A stretch of 64,000 nucleotides of DNA from Nocardia amamiensis (GTDB lineage: Bacteria > Actinomycetota > Actinomycetes > Mycobacteriales > Mycobacteriaceae). Where the stretch lies: assembly GCF_015477605.1 (NCBI RefSeq), contig NZ_JADLQX010000006.1:186001-250000 (forward strand). The letters run 5' to 3'. Positions 52,896 through 62,116 of the stretch are shown here, piece by piece. The notes under the pieces were generated by a model. That model saw only the letters and a list, made by a program, of their open reading frames with translations, did no database searches and was not told where the DNA came from. The position numbers and the translations under genes are program-made. Numbering within the stretch: position 1 is the first letter of the stretch; every line of letters begins with the position of its first letter.

Positions 52896-53899
52896 GTGAC
52901 GTAGCGAAGGTCATCCAACTCCACGATGTCCAGGCAGAGGCGCGCCAGCGGCCCGCGCCGCGACGGCTGTCCGCTCCCAGTCCGGTGACGTCGCTGATCG
53001 AGCGGCGCGCCGCGGTGGCGCCGCCGGCTCCGCGGTCGGTGTCGGAGATGGTGCGCGGCGCACTCGGCAGGCAGGTGAGCAAGACCGCCGATTTCGCGCG
53101 CCGCAGGCTCACCGGCGATTACCAGGTCGACGAGTTCGGCCTCGACGAGCACCTGCTCGAGTCGCTCATCCTGCCCGCGCTGCGCCCGCTGTCGGAGCTG
53201 TGGTTCCGCGTGGAGGTCAGCGGGATGGAGAACATCCCGGAAGCCGGCGGCGCGCTGATCGTGGCCAATCACGCGGGCACCGTGCCGCTGGACGGCCTGA
53301 TGCTGCAGCTGGCCGTGCACGACCGGCACCCCAAGCAGCGTGCGCTGCGTCTGCTCGCGGCCGATCTGATCTTCGAGATGCCGGTTCTCGGCGTGCTGGC
53401 CCGCAAGGCGGGGCACACGCTCGCTTGCCGCGAGGACGCCGAGCGCCTGCTGCGCTCCGGCGAACTGACCGGCGTGTTCCCGGAGGGCTTCAAAGGCGTC
53501 GGCAAGCAGTACACCGACCGCTACAAGCTGCAGCGCTTCGGCCGCGGCGGTTTCGTCGCCGCGGCGGTGCGCACCGGCGCGCCGATCATCCCGTGCTCCA
53601 TCGTCGGTTCCGAGGAGATCTACCCGAAGCTGGCCGATCTCAAGCCGCTGGCCCGGCTGCTCGGACTGCCCTACTTCCCGGTGACGCCGCTGTTCCCGCA
53701 TCTGGGCGTGCTCGGCGCGGTGCCGCTGCCGTCGAAGTGGTACATCGAGTTCGGCACGCCCATCCCGACCACCGCATACGAACCGGAGGCGGCCGACGAT
53801 CCGATGACCATGTTCGAGATCACCGACCAGGTTCGCGAGACCATCCAGCAGACGCTCTACAAGCTGCTCACCAAGCGCCGCAACGTTTTCACGGGGTGA
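52892..53899 (+). CDS. PlsC-type acyltransferase (Rv0502-like)
   Basis: A 335-residue membrane-associated acyltransferase. An N-terminal region of about 100 residues precedes the catalytic domain with NHAGTVPLDGLML (the HX4D motif) near 128-140, VFPEGFKGVGKQY (the glycerol-3-phosphate-binding-like motif) and IPCSIVGSEEIYP. It probably acylates a lysophospholipid or other envelope lipid. Its start overlaps the stop of the epimerase-like gene. It ends 4 bases from the convergent serB1. Confidence 0.9.
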   Translation: MSDVAKVIQLHDVQAEARQRPAPRRLSAPSPVTSLIERRAAVAPPAPRSVSEMVRGALGRQVSKTADFARRRLTGDYQVDEFGLDEHLLESLILPALRPLSELWFRVEVSGMENIPEAGGALIVANHAGTVPLDGLMLQLAVHDRHPKQRALRLLAADLIFEMPVLGVLARKAGHTLACREDAERLLRSGELTGVFPEGFKGVGKQYTDRYKLQRFGRGGFVAAAVRTGAPIIPCSIVGSEEIYPKLADLKPLARLLGLPYFPVTPLFPHLGVLGAVPLPSKWYIEFGTPIPTTAYEPEAADDPMTMFEITDQVRETIQQTLYKLLTKRRNVFTG

Positions 53900-53903
53900 A
53901 TGG

Positions 53904-54935
53904 CTAGCTGCTGTCGCGCCTGCGGGTCACCGCCGCGGCGACGGCGCCGCCCGCTGCGCCCAGGGCCAGCGCCGTCGGCACGCCGATCTTGGCGGCTTTG
54001 CGGCCGGTCCGGAAATCGCGAATCTCCCAGCCCCGGTTCTTGGCCACCTCACGCAGATCCGAATCCGGGTTGATCGCCACCGCCGTGCCGACCAGCGAGA
54101 GCATCGGCACGTCGTTGTGGCTGTCGGAGTAGGCCGTACACCGCTTGAGGTTCAGGCCCTCGCGGATCGCCAGCGTGCGCACCGCGTGCGCCTTGCCCAG
54201 ACCGTGCAGGATGTCACCGACGAGGCGTCCGGTGAACTTTCCGTCCACGCTTTCGGCGACGGTGCCGAGCGCGCCGGTCAGCCCGAGCCGTTTCGCGATC
54301 ACTTGCGCCAATTCGACCGGGGTCGCGGTCACCAGCCACACCTGCTGGCCCGCGTCCAAGTGCATCTGCGCGAGCGCGCGGGTGCCCGGCCAGATCTTGT
54401 CGGCGATGATCTCGTCGTAGATCTCCTCACCGAGCGCGGCCAGTTCGGCGGTGGAGCGACCGGCGATGAACGCCAGCGCCTTTTCCTTGCCGCTGGCCAT
54501 GTCGGTGCTGCTTTCCTTGCCGGTCACCCGGAATTTCACCTGCTTCCAGGCGACGTCCACCAGATCGGAGGTCTTGAAATACTTGCGCGCGGCCAGCCCG
54601 CGCGCGAAGTGGACGATCGAGGCGCCCTGCACCATGGTGTTGTCGACGTCGAAGAACGCCGCCGCGGTCAGGTCGCGCGGCGCCTCCGGTCCCGCGGCTT
54701 CCACCTCGCCCGCGGCCAGCTCCGCGTCGTGCAACGTCAGGGCGGCGTCCGCGCTCGCCTCACCCGCCAGATTGGCGCGCAATTCCTCTTCGCTCGGGCC
54801 GAAGGGGCTGCGCGAGATGCGGGCGAGCTGATCCTGCAGCCCTTGGCCCATCTGGCTCAGATTCCACCGCGCCGGAAACTCCCCGAATCGTCCCGCGATG
54901 AATCCGGCCCTTGCCACCTTCGATCGTTCCGGCAC
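53904..54935 (-). CDS. serB1: HAD-IB phosphatase, SerB1-like
   Basis: A 343-residue HAD-superfamily hydrolase. Motif [16 protein letters not shown] is near 95-109, motif II is in [10 protein letters not shown], and motif III/IV is [17 protein letters not shown] hydrophobic stretch near the C-terminus ([15 protein letters not shown]) may attach it to the membrane. It could dephosphorylate phosphoserine or a phospholipid-like substrate. A GTG at 54935 behind GGAGG is chosen; the open frame reaches 55016. The position matches Rv0505c. Confidence 0.9.
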   Translation of the reverse strand: MPERSKVARAGFIAGRFGEFPARWNLSQMGQGLQDQLARISRSPFGPSEEELRANLAGEASADAALTLHDAELAAGEVEAAGPEAPRDLTAAAFFDVDNTMVQGASIVHFARGLAARKYFKTSDLVDVAWKQVKFRVTGKESSTDMASGKEKALAFIAGRSTAELAALGEEIYDEIIADKIWPGTRALAQMHLDAGQQVWLVTATPVELAQVIAKRLGLTGALGTVAESVDGKFTGRLVGDILHGLGKAHAVRTLAIREGLNLKRCTAYSDSHNDVPMLSLVGTAVAINPDSDLREVAKNRGWEIRDFRTGRKAAKIGVPTALALGAAGGAVAAAVTRRRDSS

Positions 54936-55073
54936 CAGTACCTCCGCCCGTCGCGCGAACCATGTCAACAGTAGCCGGATCGGCCGACAGTCACGGCAGA
55001 AGGCGGTGTGCGACACAATCGAGTGGCGCGTACCGCGCCTTCGCGGCGAACGAGCCCCCGATTAAATATCCGC

Positions 55074-55334
55074 ATGACCAATCCCACACATTCGGTGACA
55101 TTGCTTACCCGCGCCGGCTGCGGGCTGTGTGCGACGGCGCTGGAACAGCTGCGTGTGATCTGCGCCGAATTCGGTATCGAACCGGGGACCGTCGACGTCG
55201 ACGAAGCCGCCGCAACCGACCCTGGCCTGCGCGCGGAGTACGGCGATCGGCTTCCGGTCGTGCTGCTCGACGGCCGCGAACACAGCTATTTCGATGTCGA
55301 CGAGGCCCGGTTGCGCGCCGACCTGAGGCGCTGA
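55074..55334 (+). CDS. Glutaredoxin-like protein (Rv0508-like)
   Basis: An 86-residue thioredoxin-fold protein of the glutaredoxin 2/DUF836 family. It has the redox pair Cys-Gly-Leu-Cys in TRAGCGLCATA at about 14-24 and the cis-Pro segment RLPVVLLDGREH. In a mycothiol-making cell it may serve as a thiol exchanger. It leads the haem gene region, as in mycobacteria. The ATG follows an AT-rich TTAAATATCCGC, possibly a leaderless promoter. Confidence 0.9.
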   Translation: MTNPTHSVTLLTRAGCGLCATALEQLRVICAEFGIEPGTVDVDEAAATDPGLRAEYGDRLPVVLLDGREHSYFDVDEARLRADLRR

Positions 55335-55394
55335 GCGAAGCCGTTTCGGCCACTGTGCTGGTCGGGACGGAAAATGAGGCCAATTTCACCGACT

Positions 55395-55412
55395 TTGTGC
55401 AGGGCTTCACAA
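55395..55412. promoter_or_regulatory. Rex operator upstream of rex
   Basis: TTGTGCAGGGCTTCACAA matches the Rex operator consensus TTGTGAA-N4-TTCACAA at 13 of 14 defined positions. It lies about 150 bases before the rex GTG. Rex releases such sites when NADH rises, so this predicts autoregulation and redox control of the rex-hem operon, as known in Streptomyces. Confidence 0.82.
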
Positions 55413-55563
55413 GCAGTTACGGTGGTGGCACGCGACCCGCATGCCGAGGCTGCGGAGCCGCCCCGAAATCCGAAACTTCGACACCCATGGCACCGGACCG
55501 TCCCGGGTCAGAGGGTCGAGCGACGAACCGGTGCCCGAGGCGCCGGGACGAGGAGCCGACGAC

Positions 55564-56394
55564 GTGACAGAGCAGCATGAGGCGCCAGGCGGCGTCTCCG
55601 GCAGGGCTCTGCAGAAAGACATCCCGCAGGCCACGGTCGCGCGGCTGGCTACCTATCTTCGGGTCCTCGCCATGTTGGCCGACGACGGTGTTGCCATCGT
55701 ATCGAGTGAGGAACTGGCTGTCGCGGCGGGTGTCAATTCGGCCAAATTGCGCAAGGATCTTTCCTTCCTCGGCCCCAACGGAGTTCGCGGTGTCGGGTAC
55801 GACGTGGCCAAACTGCGCTCCAGGATCGAAGACGTGCTCGGCCTGTCGAAGGGCCACCGCGTGGTGCTGGTCGGCGCGGGCAATCTGGGCCGGGCATTGG
55901 TCGGGTACGGCGGCTTCCGGCGGCGCGGATTCAGCGTGGTCGGCATCTTCGACAGCCACTGCGAGGTCATCGGCATGACGGTCGCCGGGCTGGTGGTGCG
56001 TGACGTCGCCGAACTGGCCGAAGCGGTCGCCGAGCTGGAGCCGACCATCGCGGTAATCACCGTTCCCGACGACGCGGCCCAGGACGTCTGCGACCGCCTC
56101 GTCGCGGCCGGTGTGCAGTCGATCCTCAGTTTCGCCCCGTGCGAGTTGGTCGCTCCGGCGTCTGTGGAGGTGCGCCGCGTGGATCTGGCGGTCGAAATGC
56201 AGATGCTTTCCTTCGAACGGGTGCGCAATGCGGAACAGACCTCACTCCCCGAGGTCGCGCACGGCGGCGCCGGCCACATCGGCCGGCACCTGCCGACACC
56301 GCACGCGGGGTCCGCGCACCCGGCACTTCAGCACTCGACAACCCCGCATACGGCAACGGAGCCAAGCAGCAAGGGATCGGTGGTCACACCATGA
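55564..56394 (+). CDS. rex: Redox-sensing repressor Rex
   Basis: A 276-residue NADH/NAD+ sensor. The N-terminal winged helix is at about 10-85 (VSSEELAVAAGVNSAKLRKD, then LSFLGPNGVRGVGYDV). The Rossmann domain has VVLVGAGNLGRALVGYGGF and the domain-swapped C-terminal helix region. A His/Pro/Thr-rich tail (PHAGSAHPALQHSTTPHTAT) follows residue 235, longer than in typical Rex (about 210-250). It stands at the head of the hem genes. Mycobacteria lack this gene. The GTG start was chosen by homology; its stop overlaps mini-ORF 1. Confidence 0.94.
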   Translation: MTEQHEAPGGVSGRALQKDIPQATVARLATYLRVLAMLADDGVAIVSSEELAVAAGVNSAKLRKDLSFLGPNGVRGVGYDVAKLRSRIEDVLGLSKGHRVVLVGAGNLGRALVGYGGFRRRGFSVVGIFDSHCEVIGMTVAGLVVRDVAELAEAVAELEPTIAVITVPDDAAQDVCDRLVAAGVQSILSFAPCELVAPASVEVRRVDLAVEMQMLSFERVRNAEQTSLPEVAHGGAGHIGRHLPTPHAGSAHPALQHSTTPHTATEPSSKGSVVTP

Positions 56395-56462
56395 GTGAGC
56401 GCAGCGAGCGAGTCCATCAGCGCGGCACGGCGGTGCCGGGCGATAGCGAGGGCGAGGCATGA
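56391..56462 (+). CDS. Mini-ORF 1 linking rex and hemA (23 codons)
   Basis: An ATG overlaps the rex stop (ATGA) and opens a 23-residue frame beginning [12 protein letters not shown] and ending DSEGEA, whose stop overlaps the hemA ATG (ATGA). It could hand ribosomes from rex to hemA without a gap. The start ATGAGTGAGCG is shared with mini-ORF 2 between hemC and hemD. It may have no function as a peptide. Confidence 0.6.
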   Translation: MSERSERVHQRGTAVPGDSEGEA

Positions 56463-57901
56463 GCGTTCTTCTCGTCGGCATCTCCCATCGCAGTGCGCCG
56501 GTATCGGTGCTGGAGAAGGTGGCCATCACCGACGCCGACCGGCCGAAACTGATCGACCGCCTGCTCGCCTCCAGCCACGTGTCCGAGGCGATGATTGTCT
56601 CCACCTGTAACCGGGTGGAGGTCTACGCCGTGGTCGACGCCTTCCACGGCGGCCTGGCCGAGATCGGCGACCTGCTGACCAAGCACTCCGGCCTGCCGCT
56701 GCCCGATCTGACCAAGCACGCCTATGTCCGTTACGCCGAGGCCGCCGCCGAGCACCTGTTCGCGGTGGCCAGCGGCCTCGACTCGATGGTGGTCGGCGAG
56801 CAGCAGGTGCTCAGCCAGATTCGCGGCGCCTACGCCTCCGCCGACGCGCAGCAGGCCGTCGGGCGGACCTTGCACGAGCTGGCCCAGCACGCACTGCGGG
56901 TCGGCAAGCGGGTGCACGCGGAAACCGGGATCGACCGCGCGGGCGCGTCGGTGGTGTCGGTGGCGCTGGATCGCGCACAGCACGTGCTCGGGCCGCTGGC
57001 CGGTCGGACGGCGGCGGTGGTCGGAGCGGGCGCGATGGGCGGCCTTGCGGTAGCACATCTCTCGCGTGCGGGAATCGGCCGGATCATCGTGGTGAACCGC
57101 ACGATCGGACGGGCGCGCAGGCTCGCCGAGACCGCGCGCACGCACGGCGTGACCGCCGAGGCGAAGGAGCTGTCCCGGCTCACCGAGGCGATGGCCGCGG
57201 CCGACGTGGTGGTCACCTGTACCGGCGCGGTAGGCGCCGTCGTGACTCTCGCCGACTCCCATCGCGCGCTGACCGACCGCGAGCGCGGCGAGGAATTCGC
57301 CACGGTGGAGCGGCCGTTGGTGTTCTGCGATCTCGGCCTGCCCCGCGATGTCGAGCACGCCGTAGCCGGGCTACCGGGCGTCACCCTCATCGACATCGAG
57401 ACGTTGCAGCGCGATCCCGCGGCGGGCGCCGCCGCCGACGACACCGCGGCCGCCCGCTCGATCGTCGCCGACGAACTCGCCAAATACCTTGCCGGACAGC
57501 GGATGGCCGAGGTCACCCCGACCGTAGCCGCGCTACGCCAGCGGGCGGCGGAGGTGGTCGAGGCCGAACTGCTCCGGCTGGATTCGCGGCTGCCCGGCCT
57601 GGCCGATCCGGAACGCGACGAGGTCGCGCGCACGGTGCGCCGTGTGGTCGACAAGCTGCTGCACGCGCCGACCGTGCGGGTCAAGCAGTTGGCGTCAACG
57701 CCGGGCGGCGACAGCTACGCCGAAGCACTGCGTGAGCTGTTCGAACTGAAACCGGGTGCGGCGCAGGCGGTCGCCGCGCCGATGGAGATCACCGCGCTCG
57801 CCGGCGATCGCGCCGAGATCACACTGGCCGACGGGGAGATCGCGCTGGCCGACGACTTCACCGCCGGGCATCGCGGCGAGGAACAGGGGCAGACGGCATG
57901 A
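56459..57901 (+). CDS. hemA: Glutamyl-tRNA reductase
   Basis: A 480-residue enzyme that reduces glutamyl-tRNA to glutamate-1-semialdehyde, the first committed step of C5-pathway tetrapyrrole synthesis. Catalytic Cys50 is in [31 protein letters not shown] follows, then NADPH motif [20 protein letters not shown], and a C-terminal dimerisation helix ([20 protein letters not shown]). An acidic extension of about 40 residues closes it. The start is reached from mini-ORF 1 by ATGA; the stop overlaps hemC in the same way. Confidence 0.97.
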   Translation: MSVLLVGISHRSAPVSVLEKVAITDADRPKLIDRLLASSHVSEAMIVSTCNRVEVYAVVDAFHGGLAEIGDLLTKHSGLPLPDLTKHAYVRYAEAAAEHLFAVASGLDSMVVGEQQVLSQIRGAYASADAQQAVGRTLHELAQHALRVGKRVHAETGIDRAGASVVSVALDRAQHVLGPLAGRTAAVVGAGAMGGLAVAHLSRAGIGRIIVVNRTIGRARRLAETARTHGVTAEAKELSRLTEAMAAADVVVTCTGAVGAVVTLADSHRALTDRERGEEFATVERPLVFCDLGLPRDVEHAVAGLPGVTLIDIETLQRDPAAGAAADDTAAARSIVADELAKYLAGQRMAEVTPTVAALRQRAAEVVEAELLRLDSRLPGLADPERDEVARTVRRVVDKLLHAPTVRVKQLASTPGGDSYAEALRELFELKPGAAQAVAAPMEITALAGDRAEITLADGEIALADDFTAGHRGEEQGQTA

Positions 57902-58953
57902 CCATGGTCCACCACCAAGGCGACGCGACAGCGCAAGCCCCCCGCGGGCCTTGGCGTATCGGCACCCGGGGGAGCCTGCTCGCGCTCACCCAGGCGGGCA
58001 CTGTGCGCGACGCGCTGATCGCCGCCGGGCACCCGGCCGAACTCGTCGTGATCAAGACCGCAGGCGACCTGTCCGCCGATCCGGTGCAGAAGATCGGTGT
58101 CGGCGTGTTCACCTCCGCGCTGCGTGACGAACTGGCCGCAGGCGCGATCGACATCGCGGTGCATTCCTACAAGGACCTGCCGACCGCGCTGGACCCGCGC
58201 TTCACCATCGCCGCCATCCCGCCTAGAGAGGATCCGCGGGACGCCTTGGTCGCGCGCGACGGACTGGTGCTGGGTGAGCTGCCTGCGGGAGCCAAGGTCG
58301 GCACCTCCGCGCCGCGTCGCGCCGCGCAGTTGCGGGCGCTCGGTCTCGGCTTGGACATCGTCCCGCTGCGCGGCAATCTGGACACCCGCCTGCGCAAGGT
58401 CAGCGAGGGTGAACTGGACGCCGTCGTGGTGGCCAGGGCCGGACTGGCCCGCATCGAGCGGTTGGACGCGGTCACGGAGGCGCTGGAGCCGGTGCAGATG
58501 CTGTCCGCTCCCGCCCAGGGCGCGCTGGCGGTGGAGTGCCGCAGCGACGACGCCGCCGTGATGGAGATCCTGACCGGCCTGGACGACGCGGCCACCCGCG
58601 CGTCGGTGCTCGCCGAGCGGTCACTGCTGGCCGAGCTGGAGGCGGGCTGCACCGCGCCGATCGGCGCGCTGGCCGAGGTGGTCGAGTCGCTCGACGACGA
58701 AGGCCGGATCGTGGACGAGCTCTCGCTGCGCGCGTGCGCGGCCGCCATCGACGGGTCCGATGTGTTACGGGCGTCGGTGGTCGGCGCCCCGGCCGACGCG
58801 GTCGAGCTGGGCCGTGCGCTGGCCCGCGAGTTGCTCGACATGGGCGCGCGCGAGCTGCTCGCCACCGAACCGGACGACGGTTCCCTCACCCGGGCGGTGC
58901 ATCCGCCCGCCGCAGACTTGCCCAACACCAGCCCAATGGAGAACAGCCGATGA
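57898..58953 (+). CDS. hemC: Porphobilinogen deaminase (hydroxymethylbilane synthase)
   Basis: A 351-residue enzyme that joins four porphobilinogens into hydroxymethylbilane. It shows [25 protein letters not shown] with the catalytic Asp region, [11 protein letters not shown], and the dipyrromethane cofactor Cys in [11 protein letters not shown] near residue 250. It is coupled to hemA by ATGA and followed by mini-ORF 2. Confidence 0.97.
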   Translation: MTMVHHQGDATAQAPRGPWRIGTRGSLLALTQAGTVRDALIAAGHPAELVVIKTAGDLSADPVQKIGVGVFTSALRDELAAGAIDIAVHSYKDLPTALDPRFTIAAIPPREDPRDALVARDGLVLGELPAGAKVGTSAPRRAAQLRALGLGLDIVPLRGNLDTRLRKVSEGELDAVVVARAGLARIERLDAVTEALEPVQMLSAPAQGALAVECRSDDAAVMEILTGLDDAATRASVLAERSLLAELEAGCTAPIGALAEVVESLDDEGRIVDELSLRACAAAIDGSDVLRASVVGAPADAVELGRALARELLDMGARELLATEPDDGSLTRAVHPPAADLPNTSPMENSR

Positions 58954-59018
58954 GTGAGCGAATCCTCACCTCGCCTTCGGGCATGCCGGAGCCGAGCGCA
59001 AGCGAGGTGCGGGCATGA
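58950..59018 (+). CDS. Mini-ORF 2 linking hemC and hemD (22 codons)
   Basis: An ATG overlaps the hemC stop (ATGA). The 22-residue frame begins [16 protein letters not shown] and ends SEVRA; its stop overlaps the ATG of the hemD fusion gene (ATGA). It repeats the plan of mini-ORF 1: same 11-base beginning, similar GCGAGG-rich end, double ATGA overlap, near-equal length. It is likely a repeat-derived spacer kept in frame for translational coupling. Confidence 0.6.
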   Translation: MSERILTSPSGMPEPSASEVRA

Positions 59019-60577
59019 GCCGAGGCACGAAGAAGCACCCCGGTCGGATCCTTTTCGTCGGATCGGGTCCGGGTGACCCGGCGCTGCTCACGGTGCGGGC
59101 GCGTGAGGTGATCGGACGGGCGACGCTGGCTTTCACCGATCCGGACGTCGACAAGGGCGTGCTGGCCTTGATCGGCACCGACGTCGAGCCGGGGCCCGAC
59201 GGTGAGCGCCCGGTCGACGTGCGACCCGCGCTCGGCGAGCCCGCCGAAGTGGCCAAGACGCTGATCGCCGAGGCGCGTGCCGGGCACGACGTGGTGCGCG
59301 TGGTCGCGGGCGACCCGCTGACCACCGACTCGGTGATCGCCGAGGTCAACGCCGTCACGCGGTCGCACATGATCTTCGAGGTGCTGCCGGGCCTGCCCAA
59401 CGGCTCGGCGGTGCCCAGTTACGCGGGCATCGCGCTCGGCTCCGGGCACACCGAGGCCGATGTGCGCGGCGAGGTCGACTGGGCGGCGCTCGCGGCCGCG
59501 CCCGGTCCGCTCGTTCTGCACTCGACCTCTGGCCACTTGGCCGAGACCGCGAGCGCCTTGGTCGAGCACGGCATGGCGCCACAGACCCCGGTGGCGGTGA
59601 CGGTGCGGGGCACCACCCGCCAGCAGCGCACCATCGAGGCCACCTTGGCCACGCTGAACAGCGCGGCCTCCGAGCTGGTCGGCCCGCTCGTGGTGACCAT
59701 CGGCAAGGTGGTCGCGCAGCGCTCGAAGATGTCCTGGTGGGAATCGCGGGCGCTGTACGGCTGGACCGTGCTGGTGCCGCGCACCAAGGAGCAGGCGTCC
59801 GAGATGAGCGAGCGGCTCGTCACGCACGGCGCCATCCCGATGGAGGTGCCGACCATCGCGGTCGAGCCGCCGCGCAGTCCCGCTCAGATGGAGCGGGCGG
59901 TCAAGGGCCTGGTCGACGGGCGCTACCAGTGGGTGGTGTTCACCTCCACCAACGCGGTGCGCGCGGTGTGGGAGAAGTTCGCCGAATTCGGGTTGGACGC
60001 GCGCGCGTTCTCCGGTGTGAAGATCGCCTGCGTCGGCGAGGCCACCGCGGACAAGGTGCGCTCGTTCGGTATCAACCCGGAATTGGTGCCGAGCGGTGAG
60101 CAGTCCTCCGAGGGGCTGCTTGCCGACTTCCCGCCCTACGACGACGTTTTCGACCCGGTGAACCGGGTGCTGCTGCCGCGCGCGGACATCGCCACCGAGA
60201 CGCTGGCCGAGGGCTTGCGCGACCGCGGCTGGGAGATCGATGACGTCACGGCCTACCGGACGGTGCGCGCGTCGCCGCCGCCCGCGGAGACCCGCGAGAT
60301 GATCAAGACCGGCGGCTTCGACGCGGTCCTGTTCACCTCGTCCTCCACCGTGCGCAACCTGGTCGGCATCGCGGGCAAGCCGCACGCGCGCACGATCGTG
60401 GCGTGCATCGGCCCCAAGACCGCCGAGACGGCCATCGAGTTCGGCCTGCGCGTTGACGTGCAGCCCGAGGTGGCCCAGGTCGGTCCGCTGGTCGAGGCAC
60501 TGGCGGAGCACGCAGCGCGCCTGCGGGCCGAGGGCCTGCTGCCGCCGCCGCGCAAGAAGAGCCGCCGCAGCCGCTGA
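59015..60577 (+). CDS. hemD: Uroporphyrinogen-III methyltransferase / uroporphyrinogen-III synthase fusion
   Basis: A 520-residue bifunctional protein. The N-terminal half (about 1-245) is a SAM-dependent tetrapyrrole methylase (ILFVGSGPGDPALLTVRARE; GLPNGSAVPSYAGI). The C-terminal half (about 248-510) is uroporphyrinogen-III synthase (GWTVLVPRTKEQASEMSERL; FTSTNAVRAVWEKF; VLFTSSSTVRNLVG). One polypeptide thus feeds both haem and the sirohaem/cobalamin branch. A basic tail KKSRRSR ends it. The mycobacterial counterpart is Rv0511. Confidence 0.95.
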   Translation: MSRGTKKHPGRILFVGSGPGDPALLTVRAREVIGRATLAFTDPDVDKGVLALIGTDVEPGPDGERPVDVRPALGEPAEVAKTLIAEARAGHDVVRVVAGDPLTTDSVIAEVNAVTRSHMIFEVLPGLPNGSAVPSYAGIALGSGHTEADVRGEVDWAALAAAPGPLVLHSTSGHLAETASALVEHGMAPQTPVAVTVRGTTRQQRTIEATLATLNSAASELVGPLVVTIGKVVAQRSKMSWWESRALYGWTVLVPRTKEQASEMSERLVTHGAIPMEVPTIAVEPPRSPAQMERAVKGLVDGRYQWVVFTSTNAVRAVWEKFAEFGLDARAFSGVKIACVGEATADKVRSFGINPELVPSGEQSSEGLLADFPPYDDVFDPVNRVLLPRADIATETLAEGLRDRGWEIDDVTAYRTVRASPPPAETREMIKTGGFDAVLFTSSSTVRNLVGIAGKPHARTIVACIGPKTAETAIEFGLRVDVQPEVAQVGPLVEALAEHAARLRAEGLLPPPRKKSRRSR

Positions 60578-60867
60578 GCTGTGCTTTTGGCCGCGCCTGC
60601 GTGTCCACGGCTGCTCCGTAGCCGACAGGCTCGGATCTGGCTTGCGCATCGCGGTCGAGCCGTCCGCACCTCGAGGTGGCCAAGAATGCGCTGGTGAACG
60701 TTGTGCCGGGGCGTCGAAGCCGGCCGGTGCTGTCGCATCGTGGGTTACCGCGGAGGCGATGGGCCGCCCAAGGGGAGCGCCAATACGCTGATCTGGGCGG
60801 CCTTGCACCTTGCTCGGAAGTTCCGGCCCTCGGGTGGCAATGCGAGGGCCGTGCCATCCGTGTGATC
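60578..60867. terminator. Spacer with candidate terminator hairpin after hemD
   Basis: The 290 bases between hemD and the convergent hypothetical gene hold no convincing coding frame. CGGCCCTCG (60824-60832) and CGAGGGCCG (60843-60851) form a perfect 9-base stem around a 10-base loop, without a T-run. It could end transcription from either side. Confidence 0.45.
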
Positions 60868-61146
60868 TCAGTACCGCCTGCGCATCAGCGTGCGGACCAT
60901 GGTGCAGGTGGCGTCGGAGGGCGGGCGGATGCCGATCACCTCGGCGGTGTGCCTGATCCGCTTGTTGGTGGCGTAACTCGGTGCGTAGACGCCCGCGTCG
61001 AGCAAGGCGATCGCCAGGCGCATCGCCTTCAGGCGCCGGTTGTGCATGACGTACCACGCCCGGGGACGGCCCGGCGGCAGCGGGCGCTTCTGCAACGGCG
61101 CGTAGGGGCGGTCGATGAGAACGGTTTGTGGTGTGCGCACTGGCAT
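60868..61146 (-). CDS. Conserved hypothetical basic protein
   Basis: A 92-residue basic protein (PLQKRPLPPGRPRAWYVMHN...NKRIRHTAEVIGIRPPSDAT) with no signal peptide or membrane segment. The composition is protein-like, and a GGGAGGG ribosome-binding site lies just before the ATG; a GTG 6 bases downstream would be better spaced. I do not recognise the family. It is one of three reverse-strand genes separating hemD from hemB. Confidence 0.6.
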   Translation of the reverse strand: MPVRTPQTVLIDRPYAPLQKRPLPPGRPRAWYVMHNRRLKAMRLAIALLDAGVYAPSYATNKRIRHTAEVIGIRPPSDATCTMVRTLMRRRY

Positions 61147-61263
61147 CCCTCCCGTGGCGATCGGGGGCGGCGAGCCCCCTCGAACGTAGATTCGATTATA
61201 CCGTGGGAGACCGACAAACTTCGCTGGCCACAAGGCTTTTCGCACATGACGTCGTGCGACGGC

Positions 61264-62070
61264 TCATAGATCGTGCAGCAGCCGCAGCGACTGTGGATGG
61301 CCGAGGGCGGCGGCGCGTTCGATCCACCGCCTGGCCTCCTGCTGCGCCCGCGTGCTCCCGGTCGCGATCTCGTCGGCCCGCAGCACCTCGGGGTCGGCCG
61401 AATCACCTTCGGGCTCAGGCGTGTTCGCCGAGCAGAGCAAGAGCGCGAGATGGAACATCGAGTCCGGATCGCCCGCGTCGGCGCCCTTGCGCAGCCACCT
61501 CTCGCCCTCGATCCGATCACCGCGATCCACGTACAGGGCGCCGAGCACCGCCATCGCGTCGGTCCTTCCGCGGCGCGCGGCCTCGGTGAGCAGCGTGATT
61601 GCACGGTCGAATTCGCCGCGCCCGGCCAGGTGCAAACCGAGACTACGCATGGCCGTTGGGTTTCCGGCCCGCACCCCGCGTTCGTACCACCGCTCCGCCG
61701 CTACGTCGTCACCGCGCCGATTCGCGAGAACGCCCATGTTGCACAGTGCTTCGGGCAGCCCGTTCTCAGCCGCGGGCCGCAACCAGCGCTCGGCCTCGTC
61801 CAGGTTCCCGCGCTCCAGGTGCAGCAGGCCCAGGTGCACGCCCGCGGGCTCGTCGCCACGCGCGGCGGCCTGCTCCAACCAGCGGATCGCCTCGCCGATC
61901 CGCCCGTCGGCGCCGAGCAGCGCGCCGAGCGTCCCCATGGCGGGTACGCTGCCGCCCGCGGCGGCCCGGCGCAGCCAGCGTTCGGCGCCCGCCGCGTCGC
62001 CGGCGTCCCACAGCGCTTCGGCGCGCCGCTGCATGGCGAGGAGTTCGATCTCGCTCGGCGGCTCGGTCAT
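61264..62070 (-). CDS. Sel1/TPR-like repeat protein
   Basis: A 268-residue all-helical repeat protein. Six to seven units of about 36 residues carry the Sel1 pattern (A-x-x-G-x-x-x-A-x-x-x-L-G and A-E-R-W-L/Y-x-x-A-A), for example GNLDEAERWLRPAAENGLPE and GDDVAAERWYERGVRAGNPT. No signal peptide is seen. Such solenoids bind partner proteins. It is encoded between two hypothetical genes in the hemD-hemB interval. Confidence 0.85.
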   Translation of the reverse strand: MTEPPSEIELLAMQRRAEALWDAGDAAGAERWLRRAAAGGSVPAMGTLGALLGADGRIGEAIRWLEQAAARGDEPAGVHLGLLHLERGNLDEAERWLRPAAENGLPEALCNMGVLANRRGDDVAAERWYERGVRAGNPTAMRSLGLHLAGRGEFDRAITLLTEAARRGRTDAMAVLGALYVDRGDRIEGERWLRKGADAGDPDSMFHLALLLCSANTPEPEGDSADPEVLRADEIATGSTRAQQEARRWIERAAALGHPQSLRLLHDL

Positions 62071-62116
62071 GTCCAGACTCCTGCCCGGTGGCTTTCGGCG
62101 GATGCCACGCCGCCGA

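Noticed and set aside
60578..60660. Possible further copy of the dispersed structured repeat after hemD
   Set aside because: It shares only a few words such as GCCTGCGTGT; the hairpin and the conserved outer blocks are missing.
58886..61057. A 2.2-kb reverse-strand open frame opposite the hemD fusion gene
   Set aside because: It is antisense to well-recognised hemD coding sequence. Its translation is Arg/Gly/His-rich, typical of the shadow frame of GC-rich genes.
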